DNA of 64,000 nucleotides, from the NCBI RefSeq assembly GCF_014541205.1, contig NZ_CP061280.1:186001-250000 (forward strand), read 5' to 3'. The DNA is from Mannheimia bovis (GTDB lineage Bacteria > Pseudomonadota > Gammaproteobacteria > Enterobacterales > Pasteurellaceae). The notes under the pieces are model-generated. The model was not told the origin of the DNA, searched no databases, and was given only the letters and a program-made list of their open reading frames with translations. Positions 19,627-29,132 of this stretch are shown here, in pieces. How positions within the stretch are numbered: position 1 is the stretch's first letter; each line of letters opens with the position of its first letter. Both the position numbers and the translations under genes were made by a program.

Positions 19627-19647
19627 AAAGGCGGTTAATCCGCCTTT
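19627..19647. terminator. Bidirectional terminator shared by kdsC and the DUF3144 gene
   Basis: AAAGGCGG and CCGCCTTT flank the 5-base loop TTAAT, with A and T runs on either side. The stop codon of the convergent gene (19635-19637) lies inside the loop, so the stem also encodes that protein's last residues. Confidence 0.85.
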
Positions 19648-19943
19648 TTCCGTTCAATATAACGCTCGAAATGGTGGATGTATTCGTCTAAATTGGCGGT
19701 CAGCATTTCTTTGTATTGTTCAACAAAATAATTAATCACCTCTTCTCTGGAATCGGCAAGTTGTTGCTTGTATTCTGCTTTGCTGGCGGCAACATAGGCG
19801 TTGAATCGGGCACAGGCAAACAGCATTGCATTGCTCACTTGAGTTGGGGCGATGTTTTGCAAATGAGCGTTGGCGATATTGATAAAGCCATCCGCACGTT
19901 GGTAAAAAGTAGGGTCGATTTGTTTGTCTGAAATATTAATCAT
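19635..19943 (-). CDS. DUF3144 family protein
   Basis: A 102-residue, all-helical, soluble protein matching DUF3144: a start like DPTFYQRADGFINIANAH, the central SNAMLFACARFNAYVAAS segment, and a charged helical end. Its role is unknown. No signal or membrane segment is present. It is transcribed alone, convergent with kdsC. Confidence 0.8.
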   Translation of the reverse strand: MINISDKQIDPTFYQRADGFINIANAHLQNIAPTQVSNAMLFACARFNAYVAASKAEYKQQLADSREEVINYFVEQYKEMLTANLDEYIHHFERYIERKKAD

Positions 19944-20010
19944 AACATTTTCAATCCTTGCTAATTAGTTAATTGTTATTCCTGTGTTGTATAATTTCCG
20001 AAAGCTAGAA

Positions 20011-20985
20011 CTATAGGTCGAACCCATCTTTTTCACCACGTTGATAATCTGAGTTTAGTAACTTATTGATACTATGCCAATCAGCTTCAATCTCTATCTC
20101 GCCTTCTGCATAAGCACCCAATTCGTATGGAGGATAAACAAAGATAATCCCTTCAGGGGTGAAATAGAATTGGTCAGAAATACGGAACGCTTTCTTATCT
20201 CCAAATCCATTATATTTGCCATTTTCATCAACTCGCTCACGGCTGTAATTTTCCCAAAGGATTTCTTTCAATTGAGCTTGATTTTTTTGGCTGATTAAAT
20301 CATTCAAGCCAATGGCTGCTTTTTTAGCTAAATCCACATTGATATATTGGGTATAGTGCATACCGTGAGCACCGCCTGTGTAGCTATAGTGCGTCATCAA
20401 AAAAGTAGCAATATTATTGCGTTGTCCCATAAACGTACTATGAATATGTTCATCATAGCCAATTGTAGGCTCTGCTTTCACACTTTCAACTAAACCTTGA
20501 TAAACTTCTTCACTGTGCTTTTTAAACTCATCTTCGGTTGGGTTTTTCAGCTTTCTACCTTGCTCTTCATTGTAATCATACGCCTGATTAATCAACAGCT
20601 GATTGAGCCAATCAAAATTTGTTTTTGGAAGCGTAACAATCGAACTCACTGTACTTTCTTCAATTGCAAATTCTTCTTTTGGATCAACCTTGTGTTTAAT
20701 CACTTCTTTCTTATCGAAGATTTTCACAATCTCAACGTTTAATGCGGTGTTTTGTTGGGCTTTCTCTAGTTCTGCTTTTAATTTTTCATTCTCCGCTTTC
20801 ACGCCTGAAAGCTCGGCAACTTCGGCTTCTTTTTTTGCCAATTCCGACTGAGCATTTTTTAATTCTGTGCCTAAATGAACAATTTGTTTTTCAGCTTCTA
20901 ATACCGTTTGTGTCATTTTACCGTCTTCACAACCCGCAATCACAAATACTGAGCTAATTAAAAGTGCTAATAGTGATTTCTTCAT
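20011..20985 (-). CDS. DUF3298 (RsiV-like) domain lipoprotein with coiled coil
   Basis: A 324-residue lipoprotein with lipobox VIAGC (Cys19). Residues about 25-80 form a coiled coil (AEKQIVHLGTELKNAQSE.., ENEKLKAELEKAQQ). The C-terminal domain (about 190-310) has the DUF3298/RsiV signature: YSYTGGAHGMHYTQYINVDL, then FYFTPEGIIFVYPPYELGAY. In RsiV this domain binds lysozyme; whether this one binds lysozyme or another peptidoglycan ligand is not known. It lies 93 bases downstream of rpoD, but the strong rpoD terminator separates them. Confidence 0.8.
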   Translation of the reverse strand: MKKSLLALLISSVFVIAGCEDGKMTQTVLEAEKQIVHLGTELKNAQSELAKKEAEVAELSGVKAENEKLKAELEKAQQNTALNVEIVKIFDKKEVIKHKVDPKEEFAIEESTVSSIVTLPKTNFDWLNQLLINQAYDYNEEQGRKLKNPTEDEFKKHSEEVYQGLVESVKAEPTIGYDEHIHSTFMGQRNNIATFLMTHYSYTGGAHGMHYTQYINVDLAKKAAIGLNDLISQKNQAQLKEILWENYSRERVDENGKYNGFGDKKAFRISDQFYFTPEGIIFVYPPYELGAYAEGEIEIEADWHSINKLLNSDYQRGEKDGFDL

Positions 20986-21043
20986 ATCTCTCCCTCTTGT
21001 AAAAAATTTAAGAAAAACAACCGCTTGTTGTTCATCTTAAGAC

Positions 21044-21072
21044 AAAAACCCCTGTACCACAAGGCACAGGGG
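21044..21072 (-). terminator. Terminator of the rpsU-dnaG-rpoD operon
   Basis: CCCCTGT and ACAGGGG arms around a 10-base loop, followed by TTTTT on the minus strand, 7 bases after the rpoD stop. Confidence 0.85.
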
Positions 21073-21078
21073 AAATCA

Positions 21079-22950
21079 TTAATCATCTAGGAAACTGCGT
21101 AAAGTTTCTGAACGGCTTGGGTGGCGAAGTTTACGCAACGCTTTTGCCTCAATCTGACGAATACGCTCACGGGTTACATCAAATTGTTTACCTACTTCCT
21201 CGAGGGTGTGGTCGGTGTTCATATCAATCCCAAAACGCATACGCAACACCTTCGCTTCACGCGGGGTTAAACCCTCCAACACTTCATTGGTTGCCATACG
21301 TAGGCTCTCAGCAGTTGCGGAATCAAGTGGTAATTCAAGGCTTTCGTCTTGAATGAAATCGCCTAAATGTGAATCATCGTCGTCACCGATTGGGGTTTCC
21401 ATTGAGATCGGCTCTTTGGCAATCTTCAATACTTTACGAATTTTATCTTCCGGCATTCCCATACGTTCTGCCAACTCTTCCGGTGTAGCTTCACGCCCCA
21501 TTTCCTGCAAGCATTGGCGGGAAATACGGTTAAGTTTGTTAATGGTTTCAATCATATGCACCGGAATACGGATAGTACGAGCCTGATCCGCAATCGAACG
21601 GGTAATTGCCTGACGGATCCACCAAGTTGCATAGGTTGAGAATTTGTAACCACGGCGATATTCAAATTTATCTACCGCTTTCATCAAGCCGATATTCCCT
21701 TCTTGGATTAAATCCAAGAACTGTAAACCACGGTTGGTATATTTTTTCGCAATGGAGATAACCAAACGTAAGTTAGCTTCAACCATCTCTTTTTTCGCAC
21801 GGCGTGCTTTTAGCTCACCGTTAGAAATACGACCGCCAATTTCACGAATTTGAGCAATGGTTAAGCCTGAAGTTTGTTCCAATTGCTGTAAATTAGCAAT
21901 ATTGACACGAATGTTATCAATATAATTAGCTAATTTTGGTGCGGCGTTTTTCTTCGCATTAATCGCTTTTTCAATCCACGCTTCGCTTAATTCGTGCCCT
22001 TGGAATGCTTTTAAGAAATCGGTTTTCTTCATACCCGAATATTCAACCGCATAACGCTGAATTTGACGTTCTTCCGCACGCACTTGCTTCATTAGTTTTT
22101 GCATAGTAGCAACTAATAAATCAAACTGTTTCGGTACTAAGCGGAACTCACGGAAAATATTCGATAAAATTTCAATCTGCTCTCTTGATTTTTTGCTGGT
22201 TCTACCGTGTTTTTGAATTGCTAATACCACTTTTTCGTGCTGGTTACGCAGAGCTTCAAATTTTTCCCGTGCTAATTCAGGATCGATAGAGCTGTCATCG
22301 CTGCTGTCTGAGCTGCTATCACTTTCTTCGTCTTCATTTTCGTCATCTTCAACATCAGCTACAGTATCCGATTCTTCGTCATCATCGAGATCTACCTCTA
22401 ATTCTTCCGTAACTTGCTCTGATGCATTCGGATCAACAAAGGCTGTAACTAAATCAGAAATACGCATTTCGCCCGTTTCTACTTGGCTGTAGCATTCTAA
22501 AAGCCCAACTAAGGCTTCCGGGTACTCAGCAATCGCACACTGTACTTCGTTAATACCGTCTTCAATACGTTTTGCAATATCGATCTCACCTTCACGAGTT
22601 AAAAGCTCTACCGTACCCATTTCACGCATATACATACGCACAGGATCAGTCGTTCTACCTAACTCTGATTCTACGGTTGAAAGCACTTTAGTGGCTTCTT
22701 CTACCACATCTTCATCAGCGATATTTTCAGCAAGTAATAAATCATCCGCATCAGGGGCAACCTCTAATACTTGGATTCCCATATCGTTGATCATCTGAAT
22801 AATATCTTCGATCTGCTCTGCATCGACTAATTCTTCAGGTAAATGATCGTGCACCTCAGAAAGCGTTAAATAACCTTGTTCACGCCCTTGTGTAATCAGA
22901 AGTTCTAATTGGGATTGCTGTTCTAATTGTTGATCTGCTTGGTGTTCCAT
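21079..22950 (-). CDS. rpoD: RpoD, primary sigma factor (sigma 70)
   Basis: A 623-residue protein. Region 1.1 is N-terminal, region 1.2 has [11 protein letters not shown], region 2 [17 protein letters not shown] and [12 protein letters not shown], region 3 [10 protein letters not shown], and region 4 ends in the [26 protein letters not shown]. Between 1.2 and 2 lies the large non-conserved domain, which here includes an acidic Asp/Glu/Ser run of about 45 residues (near 185-235). It is the last gene of the macromolecular-synthesis operon rpsU-dnaG-rpoD. Confidence 0.98.
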   Translation of the reverse strand: MEHQADQQLEQQSQLELLITQGREQGYLTLSEVHDHLPEELVDAEQIEDIIQMINDMGIQVLEVAPDADDLLLAENIADEDVVEEATKVLSTVESELGRTTDPVRMYMREMGTVELLTREGEIDIAKRIEDGINEVQCAIAEYPEALVGLLECYSQVETGEMRISDLVTAFVDPNASEQVTEELEVDLDDDEESDTVADVEDDENEDEESDSSSDSSDDSSIDPELAREKFEALRNQHEKVVLAIQKHGRTSKKSREQIEILSNIFREFRLVPKQFDLLVATMQKLMKQVRAEERQIQRYAVEYSGMKKTDFLKAFQGHELSEAWIEKAINAKKNAAPKLANYIDNIRVNIANLQQLEQTSGLTIAQIREIGGRISNGELKARRAKKEMVEANLRLVISIAKKYTNRGLQFLDLIQEGNIGLMKAVDKFEYRRGYKFSTYATWWIRQAITRSIADQARTIRIPVHMIETINKLNRISRQCLQEMGREATPEELAERMGMPEDKIRKVLKIAKEPISMETPIGDDDDSHLGDFIQDESLELPLDSATAESLRMATNEVLEGLTPREAKVLRMRFGIDMNTDHTLEEVGKQFDVTRERIRQIEAKALRKLRHPSRSETLRSFLDD

Positions 22951-23050
22951 AGTTTATCCGTTTATTATGCGAGCAAAAAATAGTAATGGATTATATCACT
23001 AAATTCAGCTTGGCTTGGTAAATTTGCAAAAAATTTATGAATTTTACTCA

Positions 23051-23123
23051 CAATCCTTGTAAGGATTGTTCGCAGCTTCGCTGCCGTTGGCAAAGCCAAC
23101 GTTTAAAAAGCAATGCTTTTTTT
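23051..23123. repeat. Four consecutive mini-hairpins between dnaG and rpoD
   Basis: Within about 73 bases come four perfect short palindromes: CAATCCTTGTAAGGATTG (23051-23068), GCAGCTTCGCTGC (23072-23084), GTTGGCAAAGCCAAC (23086-23100) and AAAAAGCAATGCTTTTT (23105-23121). All have tiny loops. A USS core (GACCGCTTGT) follows immediately. No gene is visible in the 208-base gap. Confidence 0.75.
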
Positions 23124-23158
23124 GACCGCTTGTTGTGGGCTCACTCAGTGTATTCCTA

Positions 23159-24907
23159 CTATTGAAACATTAATAAAACGTACTCTTTTTTCTCATCGTC
23201 AGTTAAACCCACCGTTCGGTCTTTGGCAATTAACTCTTCTTTTCTTAATTCCACTAATTTTGCATAGAGAAAATCGAGCGTTTCAATAAAGGTAGTTTCA
23301 ACATTTTCCGGCAACACTAAATGTTCCCAACTTGCGAGTGTTTCAACTATTTTATATTGGGGACTCTCTCGGTAATGTTCAAGTAGCCCTCCCATACTAA
23401 TACCGGCATTTTGCTGGCAAATTGCCACAATATCCGTTAATAATTCAAAACCCGGTTCTTTTAATGCGTTCAGAGAACTCACATCAGGCACAAATTTGAC
23501 TAAATATGGGTTTTGCAATAATAACGCTATCAGTAATCGCATTGGGGTTCGTTTAATTTTAACCGCTTGATGAGCCGCTCTCTCCTCCGCTTTTTTATTC
23601 GGCAATAAGGCTTCTATCTGTGTTGGGTCGAGAATACCTAACTTCTGCCCTAAAATATTGCGTAAATAAACACGCAGCATTTCACCCGGAATGCGGTTAA
23701 TTAGCGGCACCGCTAAAGCTGCCAGTTTTGATTTTCCTTCTTTTGAGGAGAGATCGACATCAGCAAGCAAACTATCAAACAAGAAATCGCTTAGTGATTT
23801 GGCATTCTTCGCTAAATACTGCTCAAATCCCGCTTTACCTTGTGAACGAATGAAAGTATCCGGATCTTCGCCATCAGGCAAGAAAATAAATTTGAGCTGA
23901 CGACCATCTTGCAGGTAAGGTAAGGCATTTTCTAACGCTCGCCACGCTGCATCTCGCCCTGCTCTGTCGCCATCATAGCAACAGATAATCTGCTCAGTGC
24001 AGCGGAACATTTGCTGAATTTGCTCACCTGTGGTGGCTGTACCTAATGAAGCCACAGCATTATCTACTCCAAATTGAGCCAGAGCCACTACGTCCATATA
24101 GCCTTCCACTACAAAGAGATAATCGGGGTTTTCATTCACTTTGAGTGCTTGATATAAACCGTACAGCTCACTACCTTTATGGTAAATTACCGTTTCAGGC
24201 GAGTTCATATACTTCGCCCCTTGCTCATCATTTGGCAACACTCGACCACCAAAAGCGATCACACGTCCACGCTTATCCCGAATAGGGAACATTACCCGAT
24301 TGCGAAATTTATCGTAAATTCGACCGCTATCATTTTTGGTTAAGATCCCCGTATCGAGCAATTTTTGTGTTTCTTCAGGCGATTGCCCAAAAGTGCGTAA
24401 TGCAGCATCAAAGGCATTAGGGGCAAAACCAATTTCAAAACGTTCGATAATCTCCGCCGATAAACCACGCTGTTGCAAATAACTTTGTGGCTCAATTTGA
24501 TGGGTAAGATTTTGCTGATAAAACTTCGCTACCGCCTCCATTAACTCATAGAGGTTACGCTTGGTTTTAAAATTCGCTTGCGGTTTACCATCACGACTAA
24601 TGATATTTTCTCTCGGCACTTCTAGCCCGTGCATAGCCGCAAGCTCTTCAATTGCCTCCGGAAATTCTAATTTGTCGTAATCCATCAAAAAAGTGATGAC
24701 ATTACCGTGAACGCCACAACCAAAGCAGTGATAAAACTGTTTCGATTGGCTTACCGAAAATGAAGGGGTTTTCTCGTGATGAAAAGGACAACAGGCTTGA
24801 TAATCTCGTCCTGCTTTTTTGAGCTTGACCCGACTGTTGATGACCTCAACAATATCGGTACGAGCGATGAGATCATCAATAAACGAACGTGGAATTGTGC
24901 CTTTCAT
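23159..24907 (-). CDS. dnaG: DnaG, DNA primase
   Basis: A 582-residue protein. The ATG at 24907 is chosen because AGGAGG precedes it and the product begins MKGTIPRSFIDDLI. The zinc-binding domain has CPFHHEKTPSF and FHCFGCG-type ligands (FYHCFGCGVHG). The catalytic TOPRIM core has VVEGYMDVVAL and the CYDGDRAGRDA acidic motif. The C-terminal part binds the DnaB helicase. It makes RNA primers for replication. It lies between rpsU and rpoD; a terminator and a USS pair in the gap from rpsU suggest attenuated expression. Confidence 0.97.
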   Translation of the reverse strand: MKGTIPRSFIDDLIARTDIVEVINSRVKLKKAGRDYQACCPFHHEKTPSFSVSQSKQFYHCFGCGVHGNVITFLMDYDKLEFPEAIEELAAMHGLEVPRENIISRDGKPQANFKTKRNLYELMEAVAKFYQQNLTHQIEPQSYLQQRGLSAEIIERFEIGFAPNAFDAALRTFGQSPEETQKLLDTGILTKNDSGRIYDKFRNRVMFPIRDKRGRVIAFGGRVLPNDEQGAKYMNSPETVIYHKGSELYGLYQALKVNENPDYLFVVEGYMDVVALAQFGVDNAVASLGTATTGEQIQQMFRCTEQIICCYDGDRAGRDAAWRALENALPYLQDGRQLKFIFLPDGEDPDTFIRSQGKAGFEQYLAKNAKSLSDFLFDSLLADVDLSSKEGKSKLAALAVPLINRIPGEMLRVYLRNILGQKLGILDPTQIEALLPNKKAEERAAHQAVKIKRTPMRLLIALLLQNPYLVKFVPDVSSLNALKEPGFELLTDIVAICQQNAGISMGGLLEHYRESPQYKIVETLASWEHLVLPENVETTFIETLDFLYAKLVELRKEELIAKDRTVGLTDDEKKEYVLLMFQ

Positions 24908-25003
24908 TGATTGCCTCCTGCTCTTTGAATGATACAAGCGGATAATTTATCGTAAAATTTTACCAAAATATGACCGCTTGAAATAGAAACGTTAAAAACA
25001 CCA

Positions 25004-25033
25004 AAACCGTGAACCAAATAGGAATCACGGTTT
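25004..25033 (-). terminator. Internal terminator between rpsU and dnaG
   Basis: AAACCGTGA and TCACGGTTT arms with a 12-base loop, followed by T-rich sequence. It corresponds in position to the attenuating terminator known between rpsU and dnaG in E. coli, which lets S21 be made in excess of primase. Confidence 0.7.
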
Positions 25034-25062
25034 CGATATATTTGTGCCAATTAGCGAACTAA

Positions 25063-25278
25063 TTAGTATAAACGTGTGTTGCGTGCGTTCTCACGGAAAT
25101 TACGTTTAGCGTGGCGTTTAGCAAGTGATGCTTTTTCACGTTTACGAATTGTAGTTGGTTTTTCGTAGAATTCACGAGCACGAACTTCTGCTAAGATACC
25201 TGCTTTCTCGCAAGAGCGTTTGAAACGACGTAATGCAACGTCAAATGATTCATTTTCACGAACTTTAATTACTGGCAT
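25063..25278 (-). CDS. rpsU: Ribosomal protein S21
   Basis: A 71-residue, highly basic protein that begins [20 protein letters not shown] after the initiator Met, as S21 does, and ends [10 protein letters not shown]. It is the small-subunit protein near the anti-Shine-Dalgarno region. It heads the macromolecular-synthesis operon, so it links ribosome, primase and sigma-70 supply. A GAGGTGA ribosome-binding site lies just before the ATG. Confidence 0.98.
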   Translation of the reverse strand: MPVIKVRENESFDVALRRFKRSCEKAGILAEVRAREFYEKPTTIRKREKASLAKRHAKRNFRENARNTRLY

Positions 25279-25355
25279 GTGCCATCACCTCAGAAAAATA
25301 GATTAAATTATTAACCGCACACAATTTTGGCGGCATAGAACAAAAAAGGTAGTGC

Positions 25356-25384
25356 ATTCTACCTTAACTAAAAATTAAAGTAAA
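25356..25384 (-). promoter_or_regulatory. Promoter for rpsU-dnaG-rpoD
   Basis: -35 TTTACT (25379-25384) and -10 TAGAAT (25356-25361) at 17-base spacing. The -10 lies inside a small hairpin (AAGGTAG/CTACCTT at 25346-25365). Confidence 0.5.
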
Positions 25385-25525
25385 GAGCAGATTTGCACCC
25401 TGAAACCCTCGTTTGTAAATGCTCAACCTAATCAGAATTTTAGTATTTTCTACCCAAAATAGATAGATGGCATAATGCCCTTAGTGTAGAATGACAAAAA
25501 TTTTTTCATTTTTTAGGATATTTCA

Positions 25526-26785
25526 ATGCATCTTAACTTAAAAAAAATAGACAGATCACACATTACTCTTTTCTGCAATGTACTAGTCGCTACATTTTTT
25601 GTTACTGTTTTAACCTTTAAAAAAGGTTATAGCTATGTACCAATGGCATTGGGTATTATCGCTACACTTAGTTTCTTATTTTATCACTTTAAATTAAAAC
25701 AACGCTGGTTGCTTGATAAAGAAGATAAATTTTTTGTATTTTCGCTTATTGCCTATTTCCTCACATTTGTAATGTCAGCAGTTTTTAATGGAGATGGTTT
25801 CCGTGAAATTGATAATCCAAGTAGAATTTTGCTTTTTATTCCGTTGATTTTTTTCTTCTCACGTTACCCAATTAAGAAAATTACTCTTTTCCACTTTGTG
25901 CCGATTGGGGCATTAGTTGTAGGAGTTTTAGCCGTTTATCAGAGATTTGCGCTCGGCTTATATAGACCATTTCCAGAAATATTCAGTATTCAAGCAGGAG
26001 ATATCTCCATTACGTTAGCTATGCTTAGTTTAGTTATTTCAATCTATTGGTTTAATCAATCTAAAAATAGAATCGCCATTCTATACATAATATTTGCAAT
26101 ATTCGGACTAACTGCCAGTATTCTTTCAGGTGCTAGAGGAGGATGGATTTCTTTTCCATTCTGCATCTTATTTATTTTGAGCTGTTACTATAAAGAGCTT
26201 AATAAAAAAATATTCTTATTAATTAGTACAATATTTATTGCCACTATTTCATTATTTATAACAAGGCCTGAATTTGAGTTAGAACAGAGATACTTATCAG
26301 CCAGATCAGATATAACAAATTATATAGAAAAAGGAATCAAAGATTCATCTCAAGGTGGTCGTTTAGATATGTGGGAAAACGCCCTCATTGCAATAAGCGA
26401 AAAGCCAATTTTCGGACATGGAAGTTCAGGTTACACTCAATTCCAAAAGAAACAAGTAGAGTCTCAACAGATGGCTCCAACAACATTAAACTATAACAGT
26501 TTGCATAGCCAATATTTAGAAGCCTTTGTTAAACGAGGTATTATCGGATTTTCTGCATTAATTGCTGTTTTATTTATTCCATTAATTATTTTTGCACGAC
26601 GTCTAAAAAGCAAAAATGATGCAGTAAAATGCATAGCTATATTAGGAGTTATTCATATCATATCACATATGATTTTTTTCTTAACACAATCTTTCCTAGC
26701 CCATAATTCAGGTTCAATATTTTACTGTTTTACTTTGATTGTATTATACCACTTAATAAAGCAGAAAGAGGAAAATACCAAATAA
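25526..26785 (+). CDS. waaL: O-antigen ligase (Wzy_C family membrane protein)
   Basis: A 419-residue membrane protein with about 10-12 hydrophobic segments. A large periplasmic loop (about 250-340) contains GGRLDMWENALIAISEKPIFG.. and NSLHSQYLEAFVKRG, whose His fits the conserved catalytic His of ligases. The SGARGGW motif supplies a conserved Arg. WaaL joins undecaprenyl-linked O-antigen to lipid A-core. O-antigen polymerases share this fold, but the operon on the other strand already has a separate polymerase candidate, so ligase is preferred. It is transcribed alone toward the operon's end. Confidence 0.75.
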   Translation: MHLNLKKIDRSHITLFCNVLVATFFVTVLTFKKGYSYVPMALGIIATLSFLFYHFKLKQRWLLDKEDKFFVFSLIAYFLTFVMSAVFNGDGFREIDNPSRILLFIPLIFFFSRYPIKKITLFHFVPIGALVVGVLAVYQRFALGLYRPFPEIFSIQAGDISITLAMLSLVISIYWFNQSKNRIAILYIIFAIFGLTASILSGARGGWISFPFCILFILSCYYKELNKKIFLLISTIFIATISLFITRPEFELEQRYLSARSDITNYIEKGIKDSSQGGRLDMWENALIAISEKPIFGHGSSGYTQFQKKQVESQQMAPTTLNYNSLHSQYLEAFVKRGIIGFSALIAVLFIPLIIFARRLKSKNDAVKCIAILGVIHIISHMIFFLTQSFLAHNSGSIFYCFTLIVLYHLIKQKEENTK

Positions 26786-26805
26786 TCAAAAAACACTATA
26801 TATAT

Positions 26806-27086
26806 TGATCTGCACCCCAAAAGCTGGACTAAACAACCAACTAATTAAGGTGCAGATTAGTATGACTAAATACAACTCATCTTCCAAATAATAAGTGATA
26901 AACTTTGATCTTCGAAATGGGAAAAATCATTTATTGACCTGACCCATCAGCATTTTCAGCTTGTAGAGCCGACACTAAAACTTTAGTATCAAGGGAAAGT
27001 CTGTAAAAAATAGCAGAAAATTTACACATCACAAAACTTATCTAATGACGAAATTATCGCTTACGATTTGACTAGAAACCTGAATT
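26806..27086 (+). pseudogene. Degraded IS3/IS150-type insertion sequence remnant
   Basis: This gap between two genes holds no intact ORF. An IS end-like TGATCTGCACCCCAAAAGCT begins at about 26806. From 26862 a frame reads MTKYNSSSK, stop, stop, VINFDLRNGKNHLLT, matching the start of IS150-family OrfA (MTKYN..FK..VI.FY..NGK). After more stops, bases 27040-27100 read NDEIIAYDLTRNLNF, matching the late part of the OrfB integrase core. The middle is deleted. Family assignment comes from remembered transposase motifs; the borders are approximate, and the right end may run into the 3' end of the next gene. Confidence 0.65.
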
Positions 27087-28358
27087 TTACCTTGCACCAA
27101 ACCCTGTTAACATTGTTTTTAATGTTTTGAAAATAATTAAAATATCCAACCACAGAGAAAAATTTTTAATGTAATAGAAGTCGTGTTCAACTTTCACACG
27201 CGTATCATCAACATCCGCTGCATAGCCATGCACAACTTGCGCCCAACCGGAAATCCCCGGCTTCACGATATGGCGATAATTGTAGAATGGAATTTCTTCC
27301 TCAAATTTATCTACAAAGGCTTTCTGTTCAGGACGAGGGCCAATTAAGCTCATATCTCCTTTTAATACATTAAAGAATTGAGGTAATTCATCAATACGGG
27401 TTTTACGGATAAATTTCCCGATACGGGTTACACGCATATCTCCGCTTGAAGCAAATTGTGCACCATCTTTTTCCGAATCTTTACACATACTTCTAAATTT
27501 ATAGATACGGAACTCTTTACCACCTTGACCAACACGATTTTGAATAAACATAGCCCCACCTTCACTTTCTAGGCGAATCGCAATCGCAGTAATTGCCATA
27601 ATTGGTAGGGTTATTGGGAAAGTTAGTATAATAAGTGAGATATCAATCACTCGTTTTATAAGAGAATAAATCGGAGAAGGCAATAATGAGCCTAAATCAT
27701 TCTCATACATATGATGAATTTTTACACGCCCAGTTAAGGATTCCTGTAACTGACGAACATTATAAACAGGTATACCATTTAAGGTGCATTTAGCTAAAAA
27801 TTTATTCCACTCCGGAGATAATCCAGGATAATGAAGATCAACTGCAATCGCATTAATTCTTTGCTTGCCTAACTGAAGCTCTCTTATTTCAACCCATTCT
27901 ACATTTTTAATTTTATTTAAGTCAGCAGCACGCCCAAACGGAATAAATGCAATTTTAGGAATAATCCACCTTCTTGATAGAAAATAACCAATAAAGCAAA
28001 ATAGCATTGTTAACGAAAAGCTTGTTCCTAACAGAATATTTGAATAGTCTAAACGGAACAGCGTTAATATTATAAGTACAATAAAATACCAAGCAACCAC
28101 AGTAGAAACTACAAAACTGGCTGATTTATTTCCTGGGTATTTCATTAACATCCTTAAACTAATTGCAATCATTACAAAAGCCAAAGCTGCCGCAATAATT
28201 GTATTATAACGAGTATTGAGCAAAGTAAACTCGCTTCCCCAAAGATAAAAAGCTGGGAATAGACTTGTAAGGATAATACCCAAAACACCTTGTATCAGAG
28301 TATTAAAAAATAGTCGTTCGTACCAACGAGAATGGCGTTTCTTATCTTTAAAAATCAT
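27087..28358 (-). CDS. wbaP: Undecaprenyl-phosphate sugar phosphotransferase (WbaP type)
   Basis: A 423-residue polyprenol-phosphate hexose-1-phosphate transferase. The ATG at 28358 has AGGTGG in front of it and is preferred to a GTG nine bases upstream. Four to five N-terminal membrane segments (to about 150) precede a cytoplasmic CoA-binding-like region. The catalytic Bac_transf domain (about 230-423) has YKFRSM, the DELPQFFNVLKGDMSLIGPRPE signature and a C-terminal WLDILIIFKT segment. It loads the first sugar phosphate, probably galactose-1-P, onto undecaprenyl phosphate. It is the last gene of the polysaccharide operon, 9 bases after the previous stop. Confidence 0.88.
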   Translation of the reverse strand: MIFKDKKRHSRWYERLFFNTLIQGVLGIILTSLFPAFYLWGSEFTLLNTRYNTIIAAALAFVMIAISLRMLMKYPGNKSASFVVSTVVAWYFIVLIILTLFRLDYSNILLGTSFSLTMLFCFIGYFLSRRWIIPKIAFIPFGRAADLNKIKNVEWVEIRELQLGKQRINAIAVDLHYPGLSPEWNKFLAKCTLNGIPVYNVRQLQESLTGRVKIHHMYENDLGSLLPSPIYSLIKRVIDISLIILTFPITLPIMAITAIAIRLESEGGAMFIQNRVGQGGKEFRIYKFRSMCKDSEKDGAQFASSGDMRVTRIGKFIRKTRIDELPQFFNVLKGDMSLIGPRPEQKAFVDKFEEEIPFYNYRHIVKPGISGWAQVVHGYAADVDDTRVKVEHDFYYIKNFSLWLDILIIFKTLKTMLTGFGAR

Positions 28359-28367
28359 GCTATCCAC

Positions 28368-29117
28368 CTAAAATTTATGCTTCTTTAAACCCTTTAAAGT
28401 GTAACTTATAAAATAAGCAACACTATCAAAGAAATTTAACCTCAAAATATTCCTATAAATCTTCCATTGCCATATGGCAGTTTTTAATTTATTAGATGAG
28501 ATAGAATTACTTGATATCATATAATTACAATGTACAAGATCACTACTTACTTTAATTGCCCTAGGTATTTTGGATAAAACATTCAACCAAAAAATATAAT
28601 CTTCATGGCCATGCTTTATAAATCTTATATTAGAGATAACTTTTCTATCAACCATACAAGTTAAGTTACCTAATACATTAGAACTTAATAAGCTTTTATA
28701 ATCACATTCATCTGGTGCCTTGATAGTCTTTAATAAGTCACCTTTTTCATTTACTTGGTTATAATCCATATATGATAGAAAAACCCTACTCTTTTCCATA
28801 AACTCTTTCTGTATACTTAGTTTATCTGGCTCCCAAGTATCATCAACATCTAAAAAACAAATATATTCTCCGTTAGCCATATCTAAACCTCTATTTCGAC
28901 TATAAGCAACACCTTGATTAGCCTTATTTTCTAGGAAAATGATATTTAATTCTTTTTTTGAAATAAAGTCTTCTATGATCGAAACTGTTTTATCTTGAGA
29001 AAAATCATCAATTATAATCCACTCAAAATCCTTAAATGTTTGTAATTTTAAAGAGTCATAGATTCTATGTAGAAAATTCTCTGCATTATATGCAGGTGTG
29101 ATTATACTAACTTTCAT
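28368..29117 (-). CDS. Glycosyltransferase family 2
   Basis: A 249-residue GT-A fold enzyme. It begins VSIITPAYNAENFL, with IIIDDFSQDKT for nucleotide-sugar binding and the DxD-like FLDVDD near residue 95. A hydrophobic C-terminus could touch the membrane. It adds one sugar of the repeat unit from a nucleotide-sugar donor on the cytoplasmic face. The donor and acceptor cannot be told from sequence. It lies in the operon between a GT4 gene and wbaP and has the strongly AT-rich codon use of this block. Confidence 0.85.
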   Translation of the reverse strand: MKVSIITPAYNAENFLHRIYDSLKLQTFKDFEWIIIDDFSQDKTVSIIEDFISKKELNIIFLENKANQGVAYSRNRGLDMANGEYICFLDVDDTWEPDKLSIQKEFMEKSRVFLSYMDYNQVNEKGDLLKTIKAPDECDYKSLLSSNVLGNLTCMVDRKVISNIRFIKHGHEDYIFWLNVLSKIPRAIKVSSDLVHCNYMISSNSISSNKLKTAIWQWKIYRNILRLNFFDSVAYFISYTLKGLKKHKF

Positions 29118-29132
29118 AAATACATACCTATA

